64,000 bases of DNA, taken from contig WBMW01005320.1 of NCBI GenBank assembly GCA_013396635.1, positions 62,001 through 126,000 of the forward strand, in the 5' to 3' direction. Shown one piece after another: positions 1-12,722 of this stretch. Every line of letters begins with the position of its first letter. Position 1 is the stretch's first letter. Position numbers and translations under genes: made by a program. The notes below the pieces were generated by a model. The model was not told the origin of the DNA and did not search any database. It saw only the letters and a list, made by a program, of their open reading frames with translations. Source of the DNA: Penelope pileata. Lineage: Eukaryota; Chordata; Aves; Galliformes; Cracidae.

Positions 1-3000
1 GTGTATAAAATGATAATTTTATTCAAACAATTGAAATATTAACATTTTAAAGATGTTTACGTAAGTTAGTGTGTTTTATGCTTAAAGTCCTAAACACATC
101 TGTCTAAAAAAATTCCATGAAAGTAAGCCATTAAATCATTTATACTCAATTCCACAAAAGGTAAACCACTGCTTTGTCCTCTATATGAATTTTTTGTTGA
201 GATCTGTCCCTTATATATGATGATGGAAGTTTCAGTGTTACAGAAGTATAAACACAGTTCAGTAAGAGTGGAGGGAAATCTTTCACCTTGAACATCTACT
301 TTCCCAGCTGGATGCCTCATGGGTGGTTTTCCTTACTGTAATTTAGCCTCGATATAGAAGGCCTATTTTTCCCTTAAGCTATTTCTGACCTCAGGCTGAC
401 TTCGTAGTTACCGTTTTTTCTCCACAATGGATGGCTTCTAAATTGTGACTTAATGTCATGTCGTGCTAAAGCATAGACGTTCCTAGCACTGATAATAAAT
501 GTGGTATTATATGTCTACAAATGTGAAAACTTTTATAATTTCAAGCATATGCACCAATTCACGTTCAGCATTTGCCCATGTGTGCAAGCTATCAAACCTT
601 TGTTTTATCCCAATCGATGCATGTTCTACTTTTCACTGAGGAAATGGGCTCTATACCCAGTTCACATACAGATTAACTGAGAGAGGAAGAACTCTAGTGA
701 TTCGCCTGAGGCAATGAAATGATATAAAAATCCATTCCTGAAAGTATTTCCAAATTGCCATTAATTATTAATTTCAGTTGTCAAAATCAGCTCAAGTGCT
801 TTGCAGAATTTTTATCTCGGTATATCAAAATGTGTTTGTGCCATTGTAATGAATTCCTGTGTGTATTTACATTCAGGCTTTTTAAAACGTTTTTCTTATA
901 TATATATATATATTTTTGCATAGAGCTTCAGTACAACTTGGATTCCAGTTAAATCTAATCTATGAAAAAACTGTGCTTTATTATTTTAGAGTTAGGATTA
1001 TTTTTCCCGTAAACAAAGAAAAATTAAATTGATATTGAAGTGCATAGTGATAATTTGATTAAAAATGTCAAATAGGACCTATCTCAAAGTGTAAAACTAT
1101 AGAATATAAGTACTGAGAGTTTTTGTTGTTGTTGATTCCTGTGCGTTTCACACAGAGACAATATTATATTGCTGTTGTGTATATTAAATACACGAGATTC
1201 AAATGACTTAAGATAGAGGCTTCTGTACAGCCTCTGTGAGCTAGAGAGAAGTGATGGAGTTGTGACCCAGTCCCAAGACTACTATAACACTACATTGACT
1301 GCAAAGGGTATCAGAAGAGTTGTTTATTTGTGAACATTTGCAGAATCTAATGTGCTTTGATCAGGCCACCAATTATCCCCAACAATTTTTTGCATGGAAT
1401 TTCAGGTACTTATCTGTGTCTAGAGAGTGACATGTAGTCAGCATTGAAAGAACTCATGAAACAGAAAAAATAAATAGTAGAATTTAATCTTATTTGATAC
1501 CCAAATCAACTTGGAGATTAATTAGGAAGACTGAATGATGTGATCCTGAAATATAATAATGCGTATAAATATACGTATATACATCCCTATATAAGGAACA
1601 TACTTGTAATATTTCAAAAATAAAATCCATATTTTTCTCATTCTGTGCAAACTGAGAATCATTTTGATTAACTGACATTGGCTGAAGAAAATAGTGTAGT
1701 TCTTTAAAAATATAAAAAATAAAACATTTTATTTCTAGTAACTTTTGTTTAAGTTTTGTGAGTTATATGAACCCAGTCAGGATATAAGCATAGCATCCAA
1801 CTGTATCTGAATTACTAGGTCACAATGGAAAGAATTATAGCACATACAGACTTATTATTTCACTTTTGAGCACACAGGTGAACAACAAGTCACATAAATA
1901 GCCTGTCTCGCTTATTAGTCTAGTACACTTATGCACGAGAAATATGCAGTTAAGTTGCAAAATGGAAAAATAAGAAAAAGGAAAATGAATCTGTTCTCCA
2001 GTATAGAGTTATGCTTCTTGAAGTCCATATGTTTGGATGCACAAAAGAGATTTAACAGTAGTGGACAACAACTTTGCTGTTTTGTAAACAGAGTAGAACC
2101 ATAGATTAATGAGAAATTCATGTTGAATTTGAGTGTAACTACCAGCTGAAGACACTTGCTGAATAATTTTGATTTAAAGGAGGTACAGGAAAGAGGAAGA
2201 TGATAAGAAAAAGGACTCCCAGGGAGGCACCTAAAGAATTCAAGTGCAAAGCAACACAAGTATCCTTGTGACTTTTACTACCTCAGTAATAGAAGACTAG
2301 ATTTCAACTTCTATATCAACATATTTGTTCTTTAACGTAAATATCTTTTTGAAAGGATACCTGTGAAAATCCTCAGATGAAGGCAGAATCAAATCAAAAC
2401 TCAAGAATACATGACCCATGCTTCTTATTGTTTCTTTACAGTTACTCCTCTATTTCCAGACTTCAAGGTCTGTTCTAATACAATGAATTTAAAAAAGAGA
2501 ATTTGAATGCTTCCTATTAATTATAAAGAAAATACTTGTGCTGGAAAATAGGGTAAAAGGGTCTCTCCAAAATCATATGATTTATAAAACAGAAAATATT
2601 GTTTAGCAAGCATTTAGAAAATGCTTTGTGGCACAGAAGTTTCAAAAAATACCCAGGTAAAAAACCGAACAAACTTGTGTCTTTACAAAAACAAATCTTA
2701 CTCAGTCTATAGCACTTCTTATTAAGGAGCAGAATACTGTATTTCTTTTTATTAGATATTTCTCCTTTATTTATGATTTTATCATTTCAATTTGGTACTA
2801 CATTGAGCCCCAATCTATTACTGAAACATTATTAAATTAATTTTAAAGAGAATCTTGCAGCTGTGACTGTTTTCATAATAAATAACAAACCTAATATTCT
2901 ATTTTTTACTAAATTTAGATAAAAAAATATATTTCTTTACTGTTTAATACTTTTTTCTTGTCTCTTGCTTCCACTGCTCTTTTTGCCTTTCTCTACCACA

Positions 3001-5283
3001 GCCTTCTGAATCTTTGTTTCAATTAAGCTTTAAAATATTAACTAAGTAGTAAATAATTTCTTTTTAGCAGTTTAAGTAGTCTATTGAGTTCAAAAATAAG
3101 TTCAGAAATCAAATTATGTATTCTCTATTTTTGCATTGCAACTTATTCAGTTTTTTAACATGCAGCTAGGTATCTGGCTTTGCAACATTAAGTTGGATTC
3201 TTTTACCTCATGCCAAGATATTGCATTTCCTTGAATATATACAGTTCACTTCTGCAGTCTTAATTAATCCACAGTCACCCTTACCCTCCGCATTTTTCTT
3301 TCTTCTATATAATCAGTGGCATAAAATAAAGCCTCCTTCCTGTTTTGCAAACACACATGTAAGCCACATTAAAAAGTGCACATAGAACAACATTTTAACA
3401 AAATACTTCTGATATGAATGCTGTCAGTCAGTTAAGACACTTGACAGTTTTCATCACCCAATTTCAGGATAAATTTCCCACAGGCTTGGTGCAATTGTCA
3501 GAGTGCTTTAGGTTCAATCCTCAGTGTAGTCCTAAGAGAATGCATTCAGGTTCACAGCAAAGAGTCTCATAAAGGTATCTAAAGATAAGAAGTTACAAGA
3601 GGGTGGTTTATCAATGTTTGTAACAATGATGAAAAGGTTCACTGGTGCTCTAATTAAAAAAAGCCTTGAGAGGATTTGTTCAGTTTTGTAAGACAGGTGT
3701 GACATTTGTTAGGTAACTGCTTCATACAGTATAATATTTTATTTGGCTTTATTTTAGTATTTCACCAATATCTTTCACTATAAATACACAGTTCCTATCT
3801 TTAATGAGATCGATACACATTGCTACAAACGGACATAAGCTAATTGAGTGGCTTTTTTCCACTCAAATAATATTTTTTGTTTGTGTGCCAGGATTTTCTT
3901 TATATCAATGTATACAGTATCTATTTTGAGGGTATTTTCTGTGTAGCTGAGTAGACATAGTGCATTTCCTGGAGTCCTGCATTACTGTGCTTGTAATGAG
4001 AGCTGCAGGAAATGGGATCTATTCCAGACTGTTGCTGATCTCCAGATTATCTGTGTTTCATCTCATGGCTTTCAGTAGTTGATGCATTGACGAATGGGTC
4101 CTGCCAACTTCTACTAGTTAGTATAGCTTCAAGTCAAGCATCCTGAGGAAAGAACTCCATCATATGTGTAACAAGACACCTGTTGTCATTGTGCAGTTGT
4201 TATTTTAATATATGCTAAACAATGCAGGAACTTTTGGATAAATCTTTCCATGTCCAGCTCAGCTGCATGGATTAACTCAAAACAACTTTTAAATATCATA
4301 TTTAAATATCATCAGGAAAAGCAAACTGGTGCTATGTAATTTACAGACAGATTTTAAGGTTTATAGTTTATAGTTGAGCTTCTAAATTTCTTTTAATATC
4401 AAAACTACAAATCCTATTTCTAATGTGCTTCTGCACCTGTTGTTTTTCCTAGATTTCCGTTATTATTCAGACAAAATCTTTCATATGAGATAGTCAAAGA
4501 AATGTTAATCCCTTTAAATCCTCCATTTCACCAACACACACATTTAGGGTTCAATTTTCTCTGGTTTCATGCATCATTTGTTCTGAAAATCTATGGAAGA
4601 TACACAAAAATGCTTCATTCAGCAAAATCTGAAAAGCATAAAGGAGTCTTACTCATTATCGTATAGTCCCTCTCTGCAATTTTTTAATCTTTAATTAAGC
4701 ACTATCTAAAAAATAAGCTTTCTTTATTCTCTGAAGGAAATGCGTATTTTTTAATCTTAATTAATTGAATAAATACATCTTAGAAAACAGTTTAATATTT
4801 TAGAATACATAAATACAGCATAAATGTATCTACATATGGACTGTAATACAAAATACATTATTTTATCAAACCCGGAAATAGAATTTTAAAACAATATCTG
4901 CTTGAAAAATTCTGAAAATTGTAGATATCTCTAAATCAATCCCTAACTTTAGTCCATCTACCTGCATAGATAGTGTATTTTTGATAAGTTGTACCTAATA
5001 CAGTGGCTCTGAAGGCTTTAAAAATAGAAAAGACAGAAAGCTGAACCACATTGAAACAGTTTTGAACTGTGAAATTGATGATAATGCCAGATTTATTGAA
5101 ACTTGTAAAATGGACAGAGACTTCTTCTCATTTTACGCAGCAATTTACAAAAACTAAAAAAATAGAAACAAGAAAACAAACTCTTCCGTTATAAATCACC
5201 AGTTTCCGTTATCTCAGTCTCATTTGTCCATAAGACTTTGACATAGCTTCTATGATAGTCCACACTGATTAATGTGAATAAGA
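1..5283. other. Noncoding AT-rich DNA
   Basis: No gene or recognisable transposon was found. Open frames here are short (up to 114 codons at 1915-2259, minus), low in complexity, and have no recognisable domain. A short TA dinucleotide run lies at about 897-913. Scattered A/T homopolymers are present but no tandem array of note. Confidence 0.6.
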
Positions 5284-5285
5284 TA

Positions 5286-5820
5286 CGTAGGTCGCTTTGA
5301 AAGTAATGCCTCAATTATTTCCATACAACAGATACAAAGAGCACAGCAACATTATCTGATTGAGCAAATTCTCAGCTACAAAACACCATTTTTCAGCATA
5401 GTCACAACCATTAACTATGCATTATCGCCTGCAATGAATTAGAGCCTGCATGCCGCACCCATAAAAATCTGCACCAGTGGAGGTGACCCACTGTCGCCGT
5501 CAACACTGCTGAAACGCTCCACTCAGCACCTCACCGTGCTCACATCCACTGTTTGGTCTCCATAAATGTTCAGCAGTTGTTGATGAATGTCAGTGGATGC
5601 AATTTTTTCCACAGAGGACACACCTTAACTTCATACGCACTTCCATGTCAGATGCCATTGTGTCAGACTGCCCCTCTGCTGCCATCTGTCACACAGTGTC
5701 AAAATGTAACAGAATACTAGTGGGAAGGTTCAACCTCTACTGCCACACCGTCAACATCTGCCTCTGACATCATGGGCAAACATAAGGAAATAGGAGGCAT
5801 TACTTTCAAAGCATCCCTCA
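5286..5820 (-). mobile_element. Galluhop-like mariner element, short non-autonomous copy
   Basis: A 535-bp element bounded by TA dinucleotides at 5284-5285 and 5821-5822, as expected for mariner insertion. The ends are imperfect inverted repeats sharing the core GCTTTGAAAGTAATGCCTC. The left end reads CGTAGGTCGCTTTG; the right end, read on the other strand, reads TGAGGGATGCTTTG. Mariner elements are normally about 1.3 kb with a transposase of about 350 residues. This copy is much shorter and no transposase frame survives, so it looks like an internally deleted derivative. The interior matches the copy at 23911-24460 in reverse orientation, including the block around a GGTCTCCAT motif. The strand is given relative to that copy and is arbitrary. 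Confidence 0.85.
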
Positions 5821-5822
5821 TA

Positions 5823-8800
5823 CATTAAAATATATTTTTGAATATTTCTGTAAGTATATATATTTTCCAAAAAGAAATGACAATAGAACAAAATGTCAGA
5901 TATATTAAACATAATTATAATCTTTAGCCTGAAAATAAAATCATTTAACAGAAGAAAGTTGATCACAGACTGATTAGGAACTTTTCAAAATACCTACCCG
6001 CTGTCTTGCTTATAGTTTGCACACGTAAATTACTAATACTCCTTTGAATTTTACCTTACATTAAGGCCAGGTGTACACTTTCAGGAAGAATATAGAAGTT
6101 TAAAATACTGTTCTCTGAATTTCTTGATGCAAAAGCAAAAAAAAAAAATGTCATTAATACTCATTAATACAAGGAAAAGAGATTTTCATTATTAATTGAA
6201 ATGATTCTCTAGAGCATTATTTTAATGGCAATTTAGGTCATGTCTGCATTTACCCCCGTAGACTGTACTTCCAGCATTCTACCACACCCATTCAGAAATT
6301 CATATTTCTTACTCTGGCTTTCCATTATTTAAATAAACTATCCCTTTTATTTGTACAGTTTAATTTCATTATAGCATATCCATTGCTTATTATCACAGGC
6401 TATTTGCCATATTTTAGTAGGACATAACATTTTTTGAGTGGAGGTTTTGCTAGGCATTCAGGTTATTTCAGATTCTATAATCATTTTCTTTTTCTTTGAT
6501 AGATATGCTTAGTTTTATGGACTGAAAATGCGTTATAATTCTGTTTTACTTTCTAGGGAGGGTTAGTAACACTGGAGGTGGAGCTGTAGGCAGTTTTATA
6601 TATATATATTGAAACAGACTCTTTTGACTTTAAGCTGGTTTTAATGAGAGGGCAGAGAATAAAATAATTTCATTTGATGCACTTTAGGGAATTCTGCCTT
6701 AACTTAAAAGAACTTTTCAGTGGTTAAAATTTATTTTTTTTTAGGTTGTGAAAGCAAAATATATATATTAAATTGAAAGAAGGGTATAAAGGTCATGGGA
6801 TAAACTGTTTGATGCAAAACATCTCAAGCTGAAAGTCAGCCCCATGATCTGTGGCACAGGGTAGAGCAAATGGGGAGCTAAAGCAGAGCCCAGTGTTAGA
6901 AGGATGTTTTAAGTTACTGACTGCCTAAAATGTTACTAAAGATTTTCCTTTTGTGTGATGTTATTCTATATGCTTGAAAAGCATTTTAATATCATTTCTT
7001 CATTTAAAGGGTCCTGCTAAGAAGTAAAATACTCGAGAAAATTCTTGCCCTATGAAAGAATGGGTAAGATGTAGGCAGGAGCTCCTGGTTAGGATCCTGG
7101 TTCTTATCCCAGTATGTTTGTACTGGACTGAAAAGGTTAGAGCAGTGTGAAAGAATAACTGTGTTTAGTTTTGCACAGTGTGGCCTTTCTTAGGACTGTC
7201 TTCTGAAGATATATTGTACTTTCTGTCATAGGGAACAAGATCAAGACAGCCTCAACAGATATCCCAGGTTGCTGCCATCTATCCAGAGGAAAGTGCCGAA
7301 ACTAGCCCATATGGCTATCCTTCTATAACCCAGGACACCATGGGTAAAGCTACCAAAAGGTATTTGCAGATTGACACTTTGCATATACTAAAGTCAACCT
7401 TTCATTTGAGCCCAATGTCTTTGGTTAGTGCTGTTTCCAACAAATATTACTTAACAACATTATTAGAAATAATAAAAATGATAATATTAAAAAAATTATA
7501 ATAACAAAATTATTTACTTAGATAGTTAAGGTTGTAATTTGTCCAAAGTTGTCACTTTCCAGTGCTGTAAATGTTATTACATTCATCTAACCATAGGAAG
7601 ATTATTGATAAAACCCCAGCTGTTAATCATTCTTGCTTTATGGAATGAACAGAAGTTTTCTACCACCACTTTTAACTTGTTGACAGTGATAACACCTTCT
7701 CAATTGGCAAGTAAGAAGCCCTTTCAGACATGCAAGAAATCTTCAACAGATCTATGCTTTATTTCTACATCAGAGCATCAAAAAGAGTTATTCTCAGTAC
7801 TGTTGTTTCATCTTGAAGGAATACACCAGCATGAGGATGCCTGTGATAAAGCAGGATTGTTTTCTAAACAGAAACAACAATAACAGAAACAGACAAGCAA
7901 TAGTTTTAATTATTCAAGTTAATTCATTTTTATTTATTTATGAAAGAAAAAATGGGTGAAATATAGGAATGATATCGCTGAATGACATTTAGATTAATAA
8001 TTCATTTAAGGAAAAGTGAAATCACCTTAAGACTTTTCCTTGTCTTTCAAAAATTACCTTGAGTGCAGCCATCAAAAATCTGCTATTTGGAAGGAACTCC
8101 AGAGCACATACAGATTTTTTGAATTTTTTACCAGGCCAGACTTTCATTGAAAGGATGATCAGGTAAAACTTCCTACTTAATACATGTCACAGAACTTATC
8201 TAGAAATTTCAAAGTCCCTTAATATCATGCTAAATAAGTACATAATTTTCATGTAGACAAGGGTGAGCTTATCTCTCCCAAAATTAAACATCTAAATCCA
8301 AGGTTGAACTTTAACCTAGAACTCTCTTCTCCTCCCCATTTTCTCATATTTACATCTTAGAACGACATAAATTACATGAATTTCGCTTTGCCATATGATA
8401 AAGAGTCTACGTTGCTTACTTGGACTAGCAGTATAGTTACATGTCCAAGTTACATAGAATTCATCATATTTTCAGATCAATTATTTTACTGGTTCCACTT
8501 CTGTATGATTTTTATGGTCACATTAAAATGTTTCTGTTTTCAAGTTTGAAGTGCATTTTCAAGCTCCTTGTTATTACTGTGCCTATGTTACTCAACCTAG
8601 GAGTCACTGAATATAAAAAAAAAAATAGTCAGGGAATCTATGTTTCATCTCAATGACATCTGTTGGATCAAACAAACCAGAATGTACTGAACTTTATTAA
8701 CTTTTTTTTTAAAACTTTCCAAGTCAGTCTTGGATATCATTACATTTTTCCAAAAAACAAAACAAACAAACAAACAAAAAAAACCCACTATATATTCCAT

Positions 8801-9659
8801 ATATTTTTATATATGAAATGTTAAATATATTTTCATCATAATCATTTTAAAATATGAACATCAGAAACAGGCATACCATTCCATTAACAGCCTTTCTCTG
8901 TCACCTTGGAAAATTGTTATGGAGTAATGAAAACTATGAATCATCCCACTTTCTCCACCCTAGTCTTCTCCTGCCTGTCTGCCATGTGGCTTGTCTCTTG
9001 GACTGACTGAGGACAGCTTGTGAGCAACTTGGCATGTGCTCCTGAGGTCATACCCTGGGCACATCAGAATCTGCATCTACTCCAGGCCTATCCTCAGCAG
9101 GCCATGCAAGTATATGCATTTATGCCATAATCTGCTCTACACATTTCTTTTTTTCTGTGCAGGGGTACTTCTGCATTTATTTTTCTCGTTGTTGTCACTC
9201 TGATTTCCTTACTCATCTTGATAATTTCTCATTAATTAAGTGCATAACAGCACCACTGACACTATGATTGTAGCTTGTCCTTGTTAGACTGAAATTATTT
9301 TAGGTCTGGAGATTAGTCATCCATTTTCTGCAACTAACTGTACTATTGATCACCCAAAATTGATATCAATACACCAAAAATCAATGTGACCTGAATCGTT
9401 ATCCAAACAAATTTCCTCTGAGTCATTAGCTTGAAATACGTCTCATTTTTATATTCATCAAGCAGTGTAGTTTCTGTATGTAAAAACTGAAAGACCATTG
9501 GAGAAAACAGCAGACAAGGTCATCAGACAATCATATTTGTAGTCAGCAAATCACATTTGTGCATCAGTAAACCAGAGCTCATATTTCTTTTGAGAAAGAA
9601 AATGAGATTTCTTTACATATTAATAATGTTTTTCTCCACTGTACTGAAAACTTTCACCG
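5823..9659. other. Noncoding AT-rich DNA
   Basis: No firm gene. A 114-codon plus-strand frame at 7539-7883 is the longest, but it has no recognisable domain and no supporting context. A weak exon-like segment bounded by AG and GTAAAG lies at 7232-7343 and is discussed as a finding. A short TA run is near 6599-6610. Confidence 0.55.
8752..8783. repeat. (CAAA)n microsatellite
   Basis: Short run of CAAA units flanked by A tracts. Confidence 0.85.
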
Positions 9660-9800
9660 AACCACATCATTGAGGTGGGAAGTGATGGCTGGAGACTGTC
9701 CAGTTCAATCCAGTGCTCAGAGCAGGGTCAGCTAGCTCAGGGTCATGTTCAACCAAGTATCTGCGAAGACTGAGATGCCACAACTTCTCTGCTGCAGCAT
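9660..9800 (-). mobile_element. CR1 fragment, diverged
   Basis: Reverse-complement CR1 3' region. The text around 9672-9720 (GGGAAGTGATGGCTGGAGAC, then TCCAGTTCAATCCAGTGCTC) and around 9775-9792 (TGCCACAACTTCTCTG) follows the order of a CR1 3' segment. It decays into unrecognised sequence after about 9800. It is separate from the younger CR1 at 10013 and more diverged. Confidence 0.6.
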
Positions 9801-10012
9801 TTGTTACATATTAGGCCCACTTGCTAAAGCTGGTAGCCTATCAGTGTTAGTCTTGATGTTGCTTTTTAATTGCAAACTGCAACAGTTGTGTAAGCTCTTC
9901 CAATTTCAAACAACCTCACAGGAATAACTTTTTTTGATGTCACTTGGCACCCCTAAGAAGCATCTGGCTTTATATTTTTACTCTCCAACACCAGAAGAAA
10001 CACTAATAAGAT

Positions 10013-11095
10013 CATAGAATCATAGAGTCATAGAATGGTTCAGGTTGGAAGGGACCTTAGAGATCATCTTGTTCCAACCTCCCTGCCATGGGCAAGGACA
10101 CCTCCCACCAGACCAGGTTGCCCAAAGCCCCAGCCAGCCTGGCTTTGAAGATTTCCAGGGAGGGGGCATCCACAACTTCTCTGGGCAACCTGTTCCAGTG
10201 TCTCACCACCCTCACAGGGAAGAATTTCCTCCTTGTATCTAGTCTAAATCTACCCTCTTTCAGTTTATAACTGTTACCCCTTGTCCTGTCATTACCTATC
10301 CTTATAAAAAGTCCTTCCCCAGGTTTCCTGTAGGCCCCTTCAGGTACTGGAAGGCTGCTATCAGGTCCCCCTGCAGCCTTCTCTTCTCCAGGCTGAAGAG
10401 TCCCAACTCTCTCAGCCTGTCCTCGTAGGGGAGGTGCTCCAGCCCTCTGATCATCCTCGTGGCCCTCCTCTGGACCCGCTCCAACAGCTCCACATCCTTC
10501 TTGTGTTGGGGGCCCCAGAACTGGACACAATACTCCAGGTGAGGTCTCACGAGAGCAGAGTAGAGGGGCAGAATCACCTCCCTCGACCTGCTGGTCACGC
10601 TTCTCTTGATGCAGCCCAGGATCCAGCTGGACTTCTGGGCTGCAAGCGCACACTGCCGGCTCATGTTGAGTTTCTCATCAACACACCCCCCCAAATCCTT
10701 CTCCTCAGGGCTACTCTCAAGCCATTCTCCACCCAGCCTGTATGTGTGCTTGGAATTGCCCTGACCCAGGTGCAGGACCTTGCACTTGGCTTTGTTGACC
10801 TTCATGAGGTTGGCATGGGCCCACCTCTCAAGCCTGTCCAGGTCCCTCTGGATGGCATCCCTTCCCTCTGGCGTGTCATCTGCACCACACAGCTTGGCAT
10901 CATCTGCAGACTTGCTGAGGGTGCATTCGATCCCACTGTCCATGTCAGCAACAAAGATGTTAAACAGCACTGGTCCCAGTACCGATCTCTGAGGAACACC
11001 ACTTGTCACTGGTCTCCACTGCGGCATTGAGCCATTGACTGCAAATCTCTGAGTGTGGCCATCCAGCCAGTTCCTTATCCAGAATCTGTCCAAGA
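10013..11095 (-). mobile_element. CR1 LINE, 5'-truncated, 3' end present
   Basis: Minus-strand CR1. On the plus strand it opens with tandem CATAGAAT-type octamers at about 10014-10036, the reverse complement of the ATTCTATG repeats that close CR1 elements. It continues through the 3' segment of ORF2 and stops abruptly at about 11095 within the reverse-transcriptase domain, giving the typical 5' truncation. Coding content is described under the ORF2 pseudogene. It is one of the better preserved CR1 copies here. No target-site duplication was recognised. Confidence 0.93.
10057..11093 (-). pseudogene. CR1 ORF2 reverse transcriptase, C-terminal part, one frameshift
   Basis: This is the C-terminal part of the CR1 ORF2 protein, which carries the endonuclease and reverse transcriptase used for target-primed retrotransposition. 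A run of 263 codons (11093 to 10302) is open. The RT motif B region SGVPQRSVLGP is at about residues 31-41, with R where CR1 copies usually have G. The catalytic block reads SADDAKLCG at about residues 62-70. The two Asp residues are kept, but the preceding aromatic residue (F/YADD) is Ser. Near 10340-10350 a frameshift moves the homology into another frame, which carries EGLFIRIGNDRTRG and the terminal VVDAPSLEIFKARL block to a stop at 10057. The endonuclease and the N-terminal half of RT are missing, so it is inactive. Confidence 0.9.
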
Positions 11096-12111
11096 TCTGT
11101 CACTATTTTGACAAATAATGTGCTTATCAATATTATTTTTTGTTTAAAATGTGAAATACACAATAATGCAGTTTTCAAAATCTCTCATATTGTTGAAAAC
11201 AAGCAGAGAGTTATAGTTATGGAGAGAGAAAATATTTTTGCTCTAGCAAATGCTATAGCTAGAAGCCATATCTTCTAGAACGAGCTTATCAAAGACTTTT
11301 TAAAAGTCAAATAAATTATGGCATTTAATTAAGCAATCGTTCTCTCTTTCTGCCATGCATTTATACATCCCAGATAGATTATAATAACTAAACATTTGCT
11401 GCATATAACATCCTGACCTTCACTCTATTGTTCTTCATTACACAGATAAGAAAAAAAAAAGGCAAGAGATAAGAATTTCTTTTTTCTCTTCCTCTCCATT
11501 ATCTCTTTTTATTGAAAGAGCCTAGAATTTCATAGTGACTTCCAGTACCTCATCACTACTGCAGATGTCACTGCTGTCATTCAGCTTCTTCTACTGACAT
11601 CAACAACACTTCTCACGTGTGGTAGAATCCAAAGTCTGCAGTCTTATACTGTGCAATTTGGCTCAGTCATCATGTGAAAAGCTTTCTTCACACTTTTGCT
11701 AAAAACACCTCTCTTGGAGAAGGACTTTCAGGGAAAGGAGAAGGAAGTCTTAGTGATCACCCCCCAGGGTGATAGATCTGCCTTCCACTTCTTGGATCTT
11801 ATTAACTTAAGTCTTGCCTCTCCTCATCAATCCTCATCTGTTCTCTTTTATTTGCCCATTTTTAAGAGGCCATTTCCTTCTGCTTTATCTGACTGATATG
11901 TAAAAAACACTAAGTGTAATGAACTCTTACAAAAGTAAGTGTACAGATGTTGCAGCATACGCAGGATATGGCAGGGTGGAATTTGGGAGGAGGTGGAGGA
12001 AGAGGAAAAGGAAGAGGAGAAGGAGGAAGGTACTCTTTTCTGTTGCCACCTGTGGTCCAGCTGCTGAGTATATTATTGCACTTGAGAGGCTTGATATTTA
12101 GAGTTATAGAG
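11096..12111. other. Noncoding, with purine-rich tract
   Basis: No gene recognised. A G/A-only stretch of about 45 nt at 11988-12030 (GGAGGTGGAGGAAGAGG and similar) is a polypurine tract. It opens arginine/glycine-rich chance frames that should not be taken as protein. Confidence 0.6.
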
Positions 12112-12245
12112 CTATCATATAATCATACAACATCTGAGCTGGAAAGGACCTACAAGGATCATCAAGTCCAACTTCTTTTTTCAACACAGGAACATCCAAA
12201 AATCAAACCATATATCTGACAGCATTGTCCAAATGTGTCCAAAAT
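12112..12245 (-). mobile_element. CR1 3'-terminal fragment
   Basis: The reverse complement reads as the CR1 3' end: the plus strand carries GCTGGAAAGGACCTACAAGG, then ATCATCAAGTCCAACTT, followed by CAACACAGGAACATCC and a stretch ending GCATTGTCCAAATG. This word order is that of a CR1 3' untranslated region of a different subfamily from the copy at 10013. It is 5' truncated and diverged. Confidence 0.8.
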
Positions 12246-12473
12246 TTCTCCTGGAAAATTTGAGGGAATGTTTGAAGAGTTTACTCCTCGCTCTGTGAAG
12301 TAGACTCACTGCCTTCAATCCAAAAAGTGATGGAGACTGCATAATAATTGATAGCGTCACATCCTCTCTTTGATGTGTGACAGAACTAGCCCGCTTAGGT
12401 ATCAGGAGAAGTTCAGCTCCTGCAACCAGATGAGAGTAAGATCCTCCAAAGTAACTCCAGAATGAAGACACAA
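12246..12473. other. Unassigned sequence between CR1 and LTR fragment
   Basis: About 230 bp that I cannot assign. It could be a diverged upstream part of the LTR fragment that follows or unique DNA. Confidence 0.4.
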
Positions 12474-12722
12474 TGGGTGGTGAGCAATTGCTTTGAGTAT
12501 CACTTGTTTTCATGTGTGTATATATATATGCATATAAATACATACATATATAATTATTTCTCCTGCTCCTCTTGCTTGCTTTCCTGTTTCAATAAATAGT
12601 TTTTATCTCAACTCACAAGTTTTACTTTATTTTCTCCTAATTCTCTCCCACAGACCACTGTGGGGGCAGAATGAGTGAACAATTGTGTGGTACTTAGCTA
12701 TCTGTTAGGTCAAACCACAACA
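12474..12722 (+). mobile_element. ERV-type LTR, 3' fragment
   Basis: The last about 250 bp of an LTR related to those at 36332-36902 and 38596-39131. Shared blocks in order are TGGTGAGCAATTGC, CACTTGTTTT, a TGTGTATATATA stretch, TTTTTATCTCAACTCAC, TTCTCTCCCACAG, and the end CTTAGCTATCTG to CAAACCACAACA. An AATAAA signal is at 12591-12596. The 5' half is missing or too diverged to see, so no target duplication can be scored. Confidence 0.8.

Noticed and set aside
1915..2259. 114-codon minus-strand open frame
   Set aside because: Rich in Phe, Leu and Ser in the manner of AT-rich noncoding DNA. No domain or context.
7539..7883. 114-codon plus-strand open frame
   Set aside because: No recognisable domain, AT-driven composition, no splice or promoter context. 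A frame of this length is expected by chance in 64 kb read in six frames.
10434..11030. 198-codon plus-strand frame
   Set aside because: It is the antisense of the CR1 reverse transcriptase at 10302-11093.
11919..12219. Arg/Gly-rich frames suggesting an RGG-type protein
   Set aside because: Produced by the polypurine tract at 11988-12030. No conserved context.
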